Positions 1-8,817 of a stretch of DNA of 64,000 nt are shown in pieces; the first letter of the stretch is position 1; every line of letters starts with the position of its first letter. Origin of the DNA: Acidobacteriota bacterium (GTDB taxonomy: Bacteria > Acidobacteriota > Vicinamibacteria > Vicinamibacterales > Vicinamibacteraceae); NCBI GenBank assembly GCA_020845575.1, contig JADLFL010000054.1:58754-122753 (forward strand), given 5' to 3'. The position numbers and the translations under genes were made by a program. The notes under the pieces were generated by a model. That model was not told the origin of the DNA, searched no databases, and saw nothing but the letters and a program-made list of their open reading frames with translations.

Positions 1-1
1 C

Positions 2-130
2 ATGAAGATGGAGTTGCCGATCAGGGCCGGCCAGGCTGGACGGGTTACCGCCGTGCATTGTGCCGCCGGCGACCGCGTGGCGCCGGGCCGCGCGCTGGTG
101 GACATCGCTCCCATCGAGGCTGTCCCATGA
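2..130 (+). CDS. biotin carboxyl carrier end of an acyl-CoA carboxylase alpha subunit (partial)
   Basis: Only the last 42 residues are in the window. They begin MKMELPI, which matches the (A)MKME biotinylation loop of biotinyl domains, so the first Lys would carry biotin. The rest (AGRVTAV, AGDRV, GRALVDI) fits the end of the lipoyl/biotinyl barrel. The stop overlaps the next start as ATGA, so it is translationally coupled to HMG-CoA lyase. That neighbour suggests the alpha subunit of methylcrotonyl-CoA carboxylase in leucine degradation. A propionyl- or acetyl-CoA carboxylase subunit is possible. The reading frame continues off the left edge. Confidence 0.8.
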   Translation: MKMELPIRAGQAGRVTAVHCAAGDRVAPGRALVDIAPIEAVP

Positions 131-1038
131 ACGTCACCATCGTCGAACTCGGTCCTCGCGACGGCCTGCAGAACGAGCCGATCGTGCTCCCGCCCGCCGA
201 GCGCGTGGCGTTCGTGCGGCAACTCGCCGAGGCGGGGCTCACGCGCATCGAAGCCGGCGCGTTCGTGCATCCCACGCGCGTGCCGCAGATGGCCGGCAGC
301 GACCAGGTGTGCGCCACACTCACGCGAGACGCGCACCTGACGCAGCGAGGCGTGCGGCTGTCGGCGCTCGTCCCGAACGAGAAGGGCCTCGAGCGAGCGC
401 TCGCCGCCGGGCTGCGCGAAGTGGCCGTGTTCCCCGCCGCGTCCGAGACATTCAGTCTCCGCAATCTGAATCAGACCATCGCGCAGGCCCTGCACGCCTC
501 CGGTGAGATGTGCGCGATGGCCAGGGCACAGGGCATCACCGTCCGCGGGTACGTCTCGACGGCATTCGGGTGTCCGTACGAAGGCGACGTGCCGATCGCC
601 CGCGTCATCGCTGTCTGCGAGTCGCTGCTGGCGTCTGGCGTCGAGGAGCTTGCGATCAGCGACACGATTGGCGTGGCGCATCCCGGGCAGGTGCGCGCGG
701 TGCTCGCGGAGCTTCGGCGGGCGATCCCGCTCGATCGCACGGCGCTGCACTTCCACGACACGCGCGGAACGGCGCTGGCCAACGTGCTGGCCGCGCTCGA
801 TGCGGGCGTCGCCACGTTCGACGCGTGCGCGGGGGGGCTCGGCGGATGTCCGTTCGCACCCGGCGCGTCGGGCAACCTCGCCACCGAGGATCTCGTGTAC
901 ATGCTGCAAGGCCTCGGTCTGGCGCGTGAGGTCGATCTCGACGCCCTCGTGCGCGCGTCGCGCGACATCGAGATGGCGGTCGATCATCCCTTGCCGTCGA
1001 AGTACTACCGCGCCGCCCGCATCACCGCCAGGGGTTGA
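127..1038 (+). CDS. mvaB: hydroxymethylglutaryl-CoA lyase
   Basis: A 303-residue TIM-barrel lyase, normal length for the family, cleaving HMG-CoA to acetoacetate and acetyl-CoA in the last step of leucine breakdown. The N terminus has ELGPRDGLQNE, the DRE-TIM metallolyase signature that holds the catalytic Arg and metal-binding Asp. HFHDTRG (about residue 209) gives metal-ligand histidines. The glycine-rich loop CAGGLGGCPFAPGASGN carries the family's active-site Cys. I chose the ATG at 127, which overlaps the upstream stop, rather than an upstream in-frame start, because homology begins there. It converges head-to-head with the SagB-type gene with no spacer. Confidence 0.93.
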   Translation: MNVTIVELGPRDGLQNEPIVLPPAERVAFVRQLAEAGLTRIEAGAFVHPTRVPQMAGSDQVCATLTRDAHLTQRGVRLSALVPNEKGLERALAAGLREVAVFPAASETFSLRNLNQTIAQALHASGEMCAMARAQGITVRGYVSTAFGCPYEGDVPIARVIAVCESLLASGVEELAISDTIGVAHPGQVRAVLAELRRAIPLDRTALHFHDTRGTALANVLAALDAGVATFDACAGGLGGCPFAPGASGNLATEDLVYMLQGLGLAREVDLDALVRASRDIEMAVDHPLPSKYYRAARITARG

Positions 1039-2256
1039 TCATTCCGCGGCGTCGAGCGCCAGGCCCAGGCGGGTGCGTTCGAGCGTGGGGGCCGGACGTC
1101 CGGCGTGCGGCCGCCACGGGCCGTCGACAGTCGTGCCGACGCCAACGGCGTACACGACCGGCTGCGTTTCGCCATCGAGGTGCAGGTCGGCCTCGATGGT
1201 GCTGTCTGCGAGGGCTGCCGTACAGAACGGCGCGAGGCCGAGCGCGGCCGCCGTCAGACAGAACGTCTGCCCGAGATGACCGGCCTCGATCAGCAGCACG
1301 CGGTAGGCGCGCGCGTGTGCGTACCGCCACGCCACGCGCTCCAGCACCGAGGCCATGACGACCACGACGGAGGCCTCGTCATAGCCCGTCTGCGTCGGCA
1401 GCCAGCGAGTGACCGGCGCACGTCGCGCCGGCTCTCCGGGCGGCACGGCCGGCTCTCCGAGCCCGGCCCTCTCCGCCGGAACATCAGCGACGTGCGCGAG
1501 CACGTGGTCGTCAGGCCGATAGTGGTACAGCGCGGAGGGCACGCCCTCCACGCGACGCACCCAGACGTAGGCTTCAAGACTGTGGCGTGCGCCGCCTGAC
1601 GGCGACGTCTTGAGGTGCAGCGACCCCTCGTCGGCGTGCGCCACCGCCTGTACGCCGAACGTCACGCCGAGCAGCGTGGCCAACGCATCGTGTCCGATCG
1701 CCTCGGGGCCGAAGCGCCGATGTGTCCGCCTCTCGCGAAGTGCACGCGCGAGCGACACGTCGTCGAGCGTCGGAAGTCGCAGCGCGATGGCCGGTCCATC
1801 GGTGGCCGGTAGTGCGATGGCAGGACGCGGCTGGTCGGGCGGACGTGGTGGCGTCCCCGGACGCGTGCCAAACGGGACGTCGCGCGTGGCCTCGTGAAAC
1901 CATCGCGCAACCGGTGACCATCGCGTCCACGCAGAGGATGATGCCGGTGCCGCGTCAGGACCGATGTGCGCGTGCTCGCGTGCTGGCGGTACGACACCCG
2001 CCGGTGCCGTTTCGATCAATCCATGCGCGTCGAGACCGTCGAGGAGCATCTCGAGTGCAGCGGGCGGCAGTTCGAGATCGGCCGCCAGATCGGCGACCGC
2101 CACCCACGTGTCGAGGCGATCGAGCACATCCAGCATCAGTGCCGACGCAGGCACGCGCGTCCCGCGCCCGACAGCCATCACATGTCGCGCGCCACGTCCC
2201 CACGTCGCGATCACGTGCGCCGACCGCCGTACGTGGCGCGAAGAGCTGTTGGTCAT
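1039..2256 (-). CDS. SagB-type nitroreductase-fold dehydrogenase with N-terminal winged-helix-like domain
   Basis: 405 residues. Residues about 1-90 look like a small helical or winged-helix region (ALMLDVLDRLDTW, LEMLLDGLDAHGLIE). Residues about 165-400 form an FMN-dependent nitroreductase fold of the SagB/ThcOx type: LARALRERRTHRRF binds FMN, then LKTSPSGGARHSLEAYV, and near the end LIEAGHLGQTFCLTAAALGLAPF. SagB enzymes oxidise azolines in thiazole/oxazole-modified peptides, and related enzymes act on other small peptides. The start at 2256 leaves 32 bp after the stop of a 70-residue peptide gene, so the two probably share a transcript. No YcaO cyclodehydratase or exporter is adjacent. A stand-alone oxidase for a peptide substrate is the best guess; a general nitroreductase is the alternative. 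Confidence 0.75.
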   Translation of the reverse strand: MTNSSSRHVRRSAHVIATWGRGARHVMAVGRGTRVPASALMLDVLDRLDTWVAVADLAADLELPPAALEMLLDGLDAHGLIETAPAGVVPPAREHAHIGPDAAPASSSAWTRWSPVARWFHEATRDVPFGTRPGTPPRPPDQPRPAIALPATDGPAIALRLPTLDDVSLARALRERRTHRRFGPEAIGHDALATLLGVTFGVQAVAHADEGSLHLKTSPSGGARHSLEAYVWVRRVEGVPSALYHYRPDDHVLAHVADVPAERAGLGEPAVPPGEPARRAPVTRWLPTQTGYDEASVVVVMASVLERVAWRYAHARAYRVLLIEAGHLGQTFCLTAAALGLAPFCTAALADSTIEADLHLDGETQPVVYAVGVGTTVDGPWRPHAGRPAPTLERTRLGLALDAAE

Positions 2257-2288
2257 GCGTGGGGCCTCACGGCCCACTCCCGAAGGGG

Positions 2289-2501
2289 TCAGGACGGGAA
2301 TTCGTACACCGAATCGTTGGCGCCGTCGCTCCAGCACTCGGCGCGCAGCATCAGGGACGCGCCCTGCAACGTGGCTTTCAGCGCCTTGGTGCGATGGCGG
2401 CCCTTCGCGTCGGCTGGTTCGTCAGCGGCGTCCAGTTCCTTCAGCAGTTTCTCGATCTCCTCCACGACGGGACGGAGCGACACCTTCGGCTTCTTGACCA
2501 T
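2289..2501 (-). CDS. 70-residue peptide upstream of the SagB-type dehydrogenase, possible modified-peptide precursor
   Basis: The start is well supported: AAGGAG lies 8 bases before the ATG. The first half is charged and helical (RPVVEEIEKLLKELDAA), then a KGRHRTKALKATLQGASLM stretch, then an acidic tail with one Cys, Trp, Ser, Asn and Tyr residues (RAECWSDGANDSVYEFPS). No signal peptide or known catalytic motif is seen. A helical leader followed by a short polar core fits a ribosomal peptide precursor, and the gene is immediately followed by a SagB-type oxidase. This is inference from context; a small regulatory or structural protein is possible. From memory, NCBI models pair 'putative modified peptide' with 'putative peptide maturation dehydrogenase', which is the closest known parallel. 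Confidence 0.65.
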   Translation of the reverse strand: MVKKPKVSLRPVVEEIEKLLKELDAADEPADAKGRHRTKALKATLQGASLMLRAECWSDGANDSVYEFPS

Positions 2502-2567
2502 GCTCGGACTCCTTCACGCGGCGTCATGCCGCGACTCGACATGAGGATACGCCTCGTGCGCGTGTCC

Positions 2568-5279
2568 TCAGGGACGGGACTCGTACGTGGTGAGGATCTG
2601 CGCCCAGCGCGGATCCGATCGCGCCACCGCGAAACGCGGGTCCACGCGGAGATAGGCCAGGCGTGAACTGCCTCCACGGGCGGCCACTTCGAGCCACGGG
2701 AACACCTGGTCGACCTGCTCGAGGCCGGCGTACGCGGTGGCCAGGAAGAACGCGAGGTTCGGGCGTTCGTTGTCTGGCGCGGCGTCGTACGCGCCCCGCA
2801 GCAGCGCGAGTTGGCGCGCCGATTCCGGATGCCGGTCGAGGCGGCCGAGTGCCGCCGCGAGTTGCGCCTCCGAGAACGCGTCATGACCGCCGCGTCGCGT
2901 GAGCAACTGTCGACACGTGGAGAGCGCTTCCTCGAACTTGCCGACCACCACGAAGATGCGGCACTGTCCCACGAGCGCCGACTCCAGCGACATGTCCACG
3001 CCGCGCAACTGCTGGAACATGTCGAGCGCCTCCTCGTCGCGTCCGGCGTAGTGCAGGCTCATCGCCCGGTAGCCCTTCACCGTGGACGACAGAGGCGACG
3101 CGCGAAGCGCCTCGGTGAGTTGCTCCACCGATTCGGCCGTGCGGCCACGGCCGGCCAGGAGCATCGCGTAGCGCGATCGCGCGTAGACGTTGCTGCTGTC
3201 GCGCGCGAGTGCCTCGTGGAACTCGCTCTCGGCACGGACCCAGTCGTGCTCTTCCGCGTGCAGATCCGCGAGCACGGCACGCGCGTCGGCGCTGTCGGCA
3301 TCGCGCGCCAGCGCCATCGACGCCGCCGTGCGCGCGTACTCGAACGCCGATCGCGCGGGCAGCACGCCGAAGCGGTACTGAGTGAGCAGGCACTGGGCCC
3401 ACCGCGCGTGCGCGCCGGCGAACTCCGGATCGGCCGTCATCGCGGCCTTGAACGACTGACACGCCTGCGCCGTGCCGCCGGGACTCTCGGTGGCGCTCTG
3501 GCGCAGCCCGCGCGCGTAGAGTTCCAGCGCTTCGGGATTGGCGCGCGTGGACGCCGGCGACGCACCGTGCAAGGTCTCGGCATTGAGCCGCAGCGGCGCG
3601 GCCAGCGCACTGGCGAGCGCGTCGCTGAGCCCGTCGAGCGTGGCCGTGGGGCCGATGGTCGGCAGTGACACGGGCAGCGCGCCGGCCATGATCAGCCTGG
3701 CATTGGCCTGGTATCCGCCCGACACCTGACGCACCGGCAGCAACTCGATGAGCGCATCGCTCTGGAGCGTGGCCATGATCGACGCGCTGGCGGTGTCGGC
3801 GTCGTTCAGCGCGGCCACAGCGTCGGCGCTGGTGACGCGCACCTCGGGAGAGGCGCTCAGTCGCGCACCGAGGCTCGACGCCACGGCGAACGTGAGCGGA
3901 TCGAAGGCTCCGCCAGCCGACACGAAGGGCCTGACGGCCACGATGGGCTTCACGGCCGTTGCCCGCTGGAGTATCGGGGCCGCCTCTCGCGGCAACAGCC
4001 ACGCGAGCAACGCCACGAGCACGGCCCCGAGCGCAACGCCGACAAACGCCACGTGCCACCACCGGAACGTCCACCGCGCCGGCGCGTTCGCGACCGCGGG
4101 CACGGGCGCCTCCGCCGCCGACGCGGCCAGGGCCGCCGCGATGGCATCGCGATCCACGGTGATGGTGCTGTCGAGACCGAGCGAACGGGCCAGCGCCTCC
4201 TGGAGGGCACCGGCGCTCATGTGGCGGCGATCGGGATCCGGGTGGCACGCGCGCTCCACCACCCGCGCGAAGTCGTCGGCCAGATCGGGTCGCGCATCGT
4301 GCAGCCGGAGCCGGCGGCCCTCCCGGTGCGCCTGGCGCAAATCGTCGAGCGACGAGGCGCTGACCGGATACTGCGTCGTCACGAGGTGGAACAGCAGGAC
4401 GCCGAGACCGTACATGTCCGAGCGCACCGTCGCCTCGCCGCCGCGCAGCAGTTCAGGGGCGAGATACAACGGCGTGCCCGTGAGCCGCCCCGTCGGCGCG
4501 GTCCCGCCGGCCTGGACGTACTCCCCCGCGCCGAAGTCCATCAGCACGAGACGCCCGCCCTCTTCGCGCATCACGTTCTGCGTCTTGATGTCGCGATGGA
4601 CGAGGCCGGCCTTGTGCACCGCCGCAAGCGCCCGGCACAACTCCTGTCCGATCAGGGCCGCTTCGCGCGCGCCGAAAGGGCCCGTCGACCGCAGGAGCTG
4701 CTCGAGCGTCCGCCCGCGGATGTACTCCATCCACAGGCCGATACGTCCCTCCTGCTCCTCCACGCCGAACACGGTGACGACGTTGCGATGACGGACGCGC
4801 GCGAGGATCCGCCCTTCGTGCAACACCTTCTCGGCGAGCTCAGCGGTCTGCCGGCCCTTGCGCAGCAACTTGAGCGCCACGTCGCGGTCCAGGCGTGTGT
4901 CGCGGGCGCGATACACGTTGCCGAACGACCCCTGCCCGATCTGCTCGATCAGATCGAGGTGGCCCCACCGGCCCATCGGCGACAAGGACGGCGGCGGCAA
5001 CACGCGCTCTTCCACGGTCGGCGCATCGGTGTCGGTGAGCACCGGCCCAATCCTGCCGACCACACGGCCACGCACGGTCCGTGATTCAGTGAGTCCTGAC
5101 GCCGCAGCGGGATCCGAGCGGTGCAATTGCGCGACACCAGCCAGAACCCGCAGATCCTCCAGGAGCTGCCGATCCTCCTCGTCCTGTACCGAGGCATCGA
5201 GTTGCGTCCAGTCGATGTCCACCGTGCCGTCGGCAACGGAAGCAGCCAGTTCGAGGAGTCGAGTGCGTTGCGCGCTCAT
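2568..5279 (-). CDS. membrane Ser/Thr protein kinase with TPR-rich extracytoplasmic region
   Basis: 903 residues. A Hanks-type kinase domain covers about residues 108-370: glycine loop GQGSFGNVY, catalytic Lys in VALKLL, HRDIKTQN, DFG, and LYLAPELL. One transmembrane helix follows (VAFVGVALGAVLVALLAWLL). The C-terminal half begins with a FlgO/adenylate-cyclase-like region (IVAVRPF...) and continues as TPR-like helices (LYARGLRQS, ARWAQCLL, YARSRYAMLLAGRGR). This is the usual acidobacterial kinase-TM-TPR receptor architecture, and the ligand is unknown. The ATG at 5279 was preferred to an upstream TTG. It is divergent from the iron operon and shares about 260 bp of promoter region with it. Confidence 0.9.
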   Translation of the reverse strand: MSAQRTRLLELAASVADGTVDIDWTQLDASVQDEEDRQLLEDLRVLAGVAQLHRSDPAAASGLTESRTVRGRVVGRIGPVLTDTDAPTVEERVLPPPSLSPMGRWGHLDLIEQIGQGSFGNVYRARDTRLDRDVALKLLRKGRQTAELAEKVLHEGRILARVRHRNVVTVFGVEEQEGRIGLWMEYIRGRTLEQLLRSTGPFGAREAALIGQELCRALAAVHKAGLVHRDIKTQNVMREEGGRLVLMDFGAGEYVQAGGTAPTGRLTGTPLYLAPELLRGGEATVRSDMYGLGVLLFHLVTTQYPVSASSLDDLRQAHREGRRLRLHDARPDLADDFARVVERACHPDPDRRHMSAGALQEALARSLGLDSTITVDRDAIAAALAASAAEAPVPAVANAPARWTFRWWHVAFVGVALGAVLVALLAWLLPREAAPILQRATAVKPIVAVRPFVSAGGAFDPLTFAVASSLGARLSASPEVRVTSADAVAALNDADTASASIMATLQSDALIELLPVRQVSGGYQANARLIMAGALPVSLPTIGPTATLDGLSDALASALAAPLRLNAETLHGASPASTRANPEALELYARGLRQSATESPGGTAQACQSFKAAMTADPEFAGAHARWAQCLLTQYRFGVLPARSAFEYARTAASMALARDADSADARAVLADLHAEEHDWVRAESEFHEALARDSSNVYARSRYAMLLAGRGRTAESVEQLTEALRASPLSSTVKGYRAMSLHYAGRDEEALDMFQQLRGVDMSLESALVGQCRIFVVVGKFEEALSTCRQLLTRRGGHDAFSEAQLAAALGRLDRHPESARQLALLRGAYDAAPDNERPNLAFFLATAYAGLEQVDQVFPWLEVAARGGSSRLAYLRVDPRFAVARSDPRWAQILTTYESRP

Positions 5280-5415
5280 GGTACGAGGATGGCCAGCGTC
5301 ACGCGACCGGCTCTGACAGGACAACGTCCGGCACTTCCGGAGCGAACCTCACGACCATCGCCGAGCCGCCGACGCGCAGACGAGCATGCCTTGACTTCGA
5401 CGGACAAAGGATTCA

Positions 5416-5433
5416 TTTTTGAGGAGTCAAAAA
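5416..5433. promoter_or_regulatory. perfect inverted repeat, candidate operator for the DtxR-family regulator
   Basis: TTTTTGA, GGAG, TCAAAAA: 7-bp arms around a 4-bp centre, the only AT-rich patch in this region. It lies 108 bp before the regulator gene and 137 bp from the divergent kinase start. A TTGACT box at 5391-5396 with a 17-bp spacer would put the -10 region on this palindrome, so a bound repressor could block it. The size and symmetry fit DtxR/MntR-type operators. Inference only. Confidence 0.5.
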
Positions 5434-5437
5434 ACGC

Positions 5438-5449
5438 GAACGATCGTTC
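5438..5449. promoter_or_regulatory. second perfect palindrome next to the candidate operator
   Basis: GAACGATCGTTC is a perfect 12-bp palindrome starting 4 bp after the first one. Two adjacent, different palindromes in one divergent promoter region suggest a second regulator or a composite site. Nothing else between 5280 and 5540 looks like a gene. Confidence 0.35.
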
Positions 5450-5540
5450 CGATGCTCCCCTTCCATATCACCGAGACCCCGCTGGTGCCAACTGTCGGGC
5501 GGCGTGGCCAGCGCGGCGACATCCGACGGCAGAGGTTGCG

Positions 5541-6563
5541 ATGAGCGCCTGGACCCACGACCTTCTCGCGCGCCTGCGCCGCAGGCGCGTCAAGCGCGAG
5601 CAGGAGCATGGCGACAACGCCCTCAAGCACCTGCTGAAGGAGTCGCACGCGGGTCGGGCGGGCACGCTGGCCTCTCTCAAGGGCACGCTGCGTCTCGGCG
5701 ATCGCGCCGTGCTTCGTGTGCTCGATCGCTTACGCGTATCAGGACTGGCGGCCATGGAGGGTGACACGCACCGGTTGACGGCCGACGGCGAACAACGGGC
5801 TCGACACTTGATCCGCGCGCACCGGCTGCTCGAGCGCTACCTCGCAGACGAGGCGCGCATGCCCGTGACGGCCGTCCACGGCATGGCCGAACGCCTCGAA
5901 CACCAGATGAGCGAGGCGGAGACGGATCGACTCTCTGCCGCACTCGGCCATCCGGAACGCGATCCGCACGGCGATCCCATTCCCTCGGCTGGTGAGGCCC
6001 CCGACGATCTCGGCGAACCGCTGGCCTCGCTCACGCCGGGAGAGGTCGCGTGCATCTCGCACCTCGAGGACGAGCCCGCGACGATCTTCCGCGCCCTCGT
6101 CGCGCACGGCCTCCGTCCCGGGCTGAGCGTCACCGTCGCACGGGCGTCCACCGAGTCACTCGAACTGCTCGCGGACGGTCGCAGCCTGACACTCCCCGTC
6201 GCACTGGCTGGCAACGTGTTCGTGACGCGCGAGCACGACGTGCTGGCCGGCGAGGATGACACCGTGCGGCTCTCCGACGTGGCGCACGAGGAAGAGGCGT
6301 CAGTCGTATCGCTGTCGCCCGCGTGTCAGGGCTTCACGCGGCGGCGGCTGCTCGACCTCGGGTTCACGCCGGGCACGCGCGTCAGGCCGGTGCTCGAGAG
6401 CTTCGCGGGCGATCCCCGCGCTTACCGCGTCCGCGGGACGACCGTCGCCCTCCGACACGACCAGGCGCGACACGTGACGGTCAGGAGTGCGGGCGCACAC
6501 GGACACAGGACCGCAGGAACGCAGGACGTCGGGAATGCAGGCGCGGGAGTGTTCGGATCATGA
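5541..6563 (+). CDS. DtxR-family metalloregulator fused to two FeoA-like domains
   Basis: 340 residues. Residues 1-70 form the DNA-binding winged helix ([20 protein letters not shown]). The dimerisation and metal domain follows ([11 protein letters not shown], then [16 protein letters not shown], then PHGDPIP). At the position of DtxR Cys102 there is Glu (AERLEH), as in MntR-type sensors, so Fe or Mn could be the ligand. Two SH3-like FeoA domains follow ([16 protein letters not shown] and [20 protein letters not shown]). FeoA normally assists FeoB, so one protein seems to combine sensor and transport accessory. The start has AGAGG 6 bases upstream. It overlaps the FeoB GTPase gene as ATGA. 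Probably autoregulated through the palindromes upstream. Confidence 0.88.
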   Translation: MSAWTHDLLARLRRRRVKREQEHGDNALKHLLKESHAGRAGTLASLKGTLRLGDRAVLRVLDRLRVSGLAAMEGDTHRLTADGEQRARHLIRAHRLLERYLADEARMPVTAVHGMAERLEHQMSEAETDRLSAALGHPERDPHGDPIPSAGEAPDDLGEPLASLTPGEVACISHLEDEPATIFRALVAHGLRPGLSVTVARASTESLELLADGRSLTLPVALAGNVFVTREHDVLAGEDDTVRLSDVAHEEEASVVSLSPACQGFTRRRLLDLGFTPGTRVRPVLESFAGDPRAYRVRGTTVALRHDQARHVTVRSAGAHGHRTAGTQDVGNAGAGVFGS

Positions 6564-7384
6564 GTCACGGCTCGGCGCACGACTGCGAGACGTGTCCGGT
6601 GGCCGTCGAACTGGCGCCGATGGGGTTCGACGTCGCCGCGACGGATCGGGTGATCGCGCTGGCGGGGAATCCGAACACCGGCAAGAGCACGCTGTTCAAC
6701 GCGCTGACCGGACTGCGACAGCACACGGGGAACTGGCCCGGCAAGACGGTGACGCGTGCGGAAGGCGCGTTCTCCTACGGCGGCGTGCGCTACAAGATCG
6801 TCGATCTCCCGGGCACGTATTCCCTGCTCTCTGCGTCGCAGGACGAAGAAGTCGCGCGCGATTTCATCCTCTTCGGCCAGCCGCACTGCACCGTCGTGGT
6901 CACCGACGCGAGCGCACTCGAGCGCAACCTGAATCTCGTCCTCCAGGTGCTGGAGATCACCGATCGCGTGGTGGTGGCCGTGAACCTGATGGACGAGGCG
7001 CGCCGGAAGGGCATCGCGGTGGACACCCGCAGCCTGGCCCGCGACCTCGGCGTGCCCGCCATCCCCATCGTCGCGCGGACGGGTGAAGGGATGCACGCGC
7101 TGCTGACGGCGGTGGATGGCGTGGCAGGCGGTACGATCGCCACGACACCCCTGCGCGTGGTGGGTACTCCCGAGTTCGAGCACGCCGTCACCGAGTTGAT
7201 GGCGCAGGTGGAGGCCGCGGCACCTGGCGTGCCCAACAGTCGGTGGCTCGCCATCCGTCTGCTCGATGGCGATGCGCGCGTGGAGGAGGCGCTGCGCAGC
7301 GGTGAACTGGTGCGCATGGTGGCGCGGCAGCAGCAGCGTGACGTGCGTTTCAGCCGACAGATCGCGCTGGAGGGTGCGCAGTGA
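6560..7384 (+). CDS. feoB: FeoB GTPase subunit, split from its membrane domain
   Basis: 274 residues holding only the cytoplasmic G domain and helical domain of FeoB. G1 is GNPNTGKST (about residues 33-41), switch I follows ([14 protein letters not shown]), G3 is DLPGTYSL and G4 is NLMDEA. It ends in a helical region ([17 protein letters not shown]) with no membrane segment, where ordinary FeoB would run on into its permease. The next gene supplies that permease and overlaps by 4 bases (GTGA). Together they should form the GTP-dependent ferrous iron uptake system in the inner membrane. The split is clean, with starts and stops intact in both genes, so it is not a sequencing frameshift. Confidence 0.92.
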   Translation: MSHGSAHDCETCPVAVELAPMGFDVAATDRVIALAGNPNTGKSTLFNALTGLRQHTGNWPGKTVTRAEGAFSYGGVRYKIVDLPGTYSLLSASQDEEVARDFILFGQPHCTVVVTDASALERNLNLVLQVLEITDRVVVAVNLMDEARRKGIAVDTRSLARDLGVPAIPIVARTGEGMHALLTAVDGVAGGTIATTPLRVVGTPEFEHAVTELMAQVEAAAPGVPNSRWLAIRLLDGDARVEEALRSGELVRMVARQQQRDVRFSRQIALEGAQ

Positions 7385-8784
7385 CCGCGTCGCACCACCC
7401 GACGGCCGACGAGGTGCTCGCACGCGCGCGAGACCTGCGACGTCAGCTCGGAGGCGGCTTCCGCGAGGAAGCGGTGAAGTCGCTCTACGCCGAGGCCGAG
7501 CGTGTGGCGCGCCGCGCTGTGGACGATGACAACGACGCGCGCGCGTTCCGCCTCGACGCACGTATCGATCGGCTGGTCACCTCACCGGTGCTGGGCCTGC
7601 CGATCATGCTCGTCCTCCTGTCGGTGGTGTTCTGGCTGACGATTGCCGGCGCCAACGTCCCGTCGGCGATGCTTGCGAGCGGCCTGTTCTGGATCGAGGA
7701 CCAGGCGGTGGCGCTCTTCGACGCGCTGGGCGTGCCGTGGTGGATCACGGGCTTCGTGTGGCGCGGCGTGTATCGCGGGCTCGCGTGGGTGGTGAGCGTG
7801 ATGCTGCCGCCGATGGCGATCTTCTTCCCGCTCTTCACGATCTTCGAGGATCTCGGCTACCTGCCGCGCGTGGCGTTCAACCTGGACTTCCTCTTCAGGC
7901 GCGCCGGCGCGCACGGCAAGCAGGCGCTGACGATGGCGATGGGGTTCGGCTGCAACGCGGCAGGCGTGATCGCCACGCGCATCATCGACTCGCCGCGCGA
8001 GCGGCTCGTGGCCATCCTCACCAACAACTTCGTGCCGTGCAACGGGCGCTTCCCCACGCTCATCATGCTCGGCACGATCTTCGTGGGCGCGTCCTTCTCG
8101 CCAGCCTTCGCGTCGATCGCCGCCGCGGCCTCGGTCGTCGGCGTCGTCGTGCTCGGCATCGGCTTCACGCTCCTCATGTCGTGGATCCTCTCGCGCACGA
8201 TCCTGCGCGGCGAGGCGTCCACGTTCACGCTGGAATTGCCGCCGTATCGGCGGCCGAACGTCGGCCGCATCATCTACACGTCGATCATCGACAGGACGCT
8301 GTTCGTGCTGTGGCGTGCGATGTGGACCGCCGCGCCAGCCGGTGCGGTGATCTGGTTACTCGCGAACATCCACTGGGGCGATCGCACGCTCGTCGCGGTG
8401 ATTGCCGGCTGGCTGGATCCGCTCGGTCACGCAATCGGACTCGACGGCGTGATCATGCTCACGTACATCATCGCCATCCCGGCCAACGAGATCGTCGTGC
8501 CCACGATGGTGATGGCGTACCTCGGCACGGGGATGATGACCGACATGACGAGCCTCGACGATCTGCGCCGCCTGCTCGTCGATCAGCAGGGCTGGACGCT
8601 GCTCACGGGCGTCAACCTGATGCTGTTCTCGCTGCTGCACAACCCGTGCGGCACGACCATCATCACGATCTACAAGGAGACCCTCAGCGCCCGCTGGGCC
8701 ACCATCGGCGCCCTGATGCCTCTCAGCGTCGCCTTCCTCGTCTGCTTCCTCACCGCGACGATCGCGCGGTGGCTCTACTACTGA
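7381..8784 (+). CDS. feoB: FeoB membrane permease subunit
   Basis: 467 residues. The first 60 ([26 protein letters not shown]) match the end of the FeoB helical domain. About eight membrane segments follow with the Gate/nucleoside-recognition motifs: [36 protein letters not shown], and [16 protein letters not shown] near the end. The conserved Cys residues of the FeoB pore (GFGC, PCNGR, NPCG) are present. The GTG start overlaps the stop of the GTPase gene. It imports Fe(II) together with the preceding GTPase and FeoA-fused regulator. It is the last gene of the operon. Confidence 0.92.
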   Translation: MTASHHPTADEVLARARDLRRQLGGGFREEAVKSLYAEAERVARRAVDDDNDARAFRLDARIDRLVTSPVLGLPIMLVLLSVVFWLTIAGANVPSAMLASGLFWIEDQAVALFDALGVPWWITGFVWRGVYRGLAWVVSVMLPPMAIFFPLFTIFEDLGYLPRVAFNLDFLFRRAGAHGKQALTMAMGFGCNAAGVIATRIIDSPRERLVAILTNNFVPCNGRFPTLIMLGTIFVGASFSPAFASIAAAASVVGVVVLGIGFTLLMSWILSRTILRGEASTFTLELPPYRRPNVGRIIYTSIIDRTLFVLWRAMWTAAPAGAVIWLLANIHWGDRTLVAVIAGWLDPLGHAIGLDGVIMLTYIIAIPANEIVVPTMVMAYLGTGMMTDMTSLDDLRRLLVDQQGWTLLTGVNLMLFSLLHNPCGTTIITIYKETLSARWATIGALMPLSVAFLVCFLTATIARWLYY

Positions 8785-8817
8785 ACGGCCTTGGGCCATC
8801 CGCCATCGGTCTTCGGT

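Noticed and set aside
6560..8784. Sequencing frameshift splitting FeoB
   Set aside because: Both parts have proper overlapping start and stop codons (GTGA), and the break lies in a linker region.
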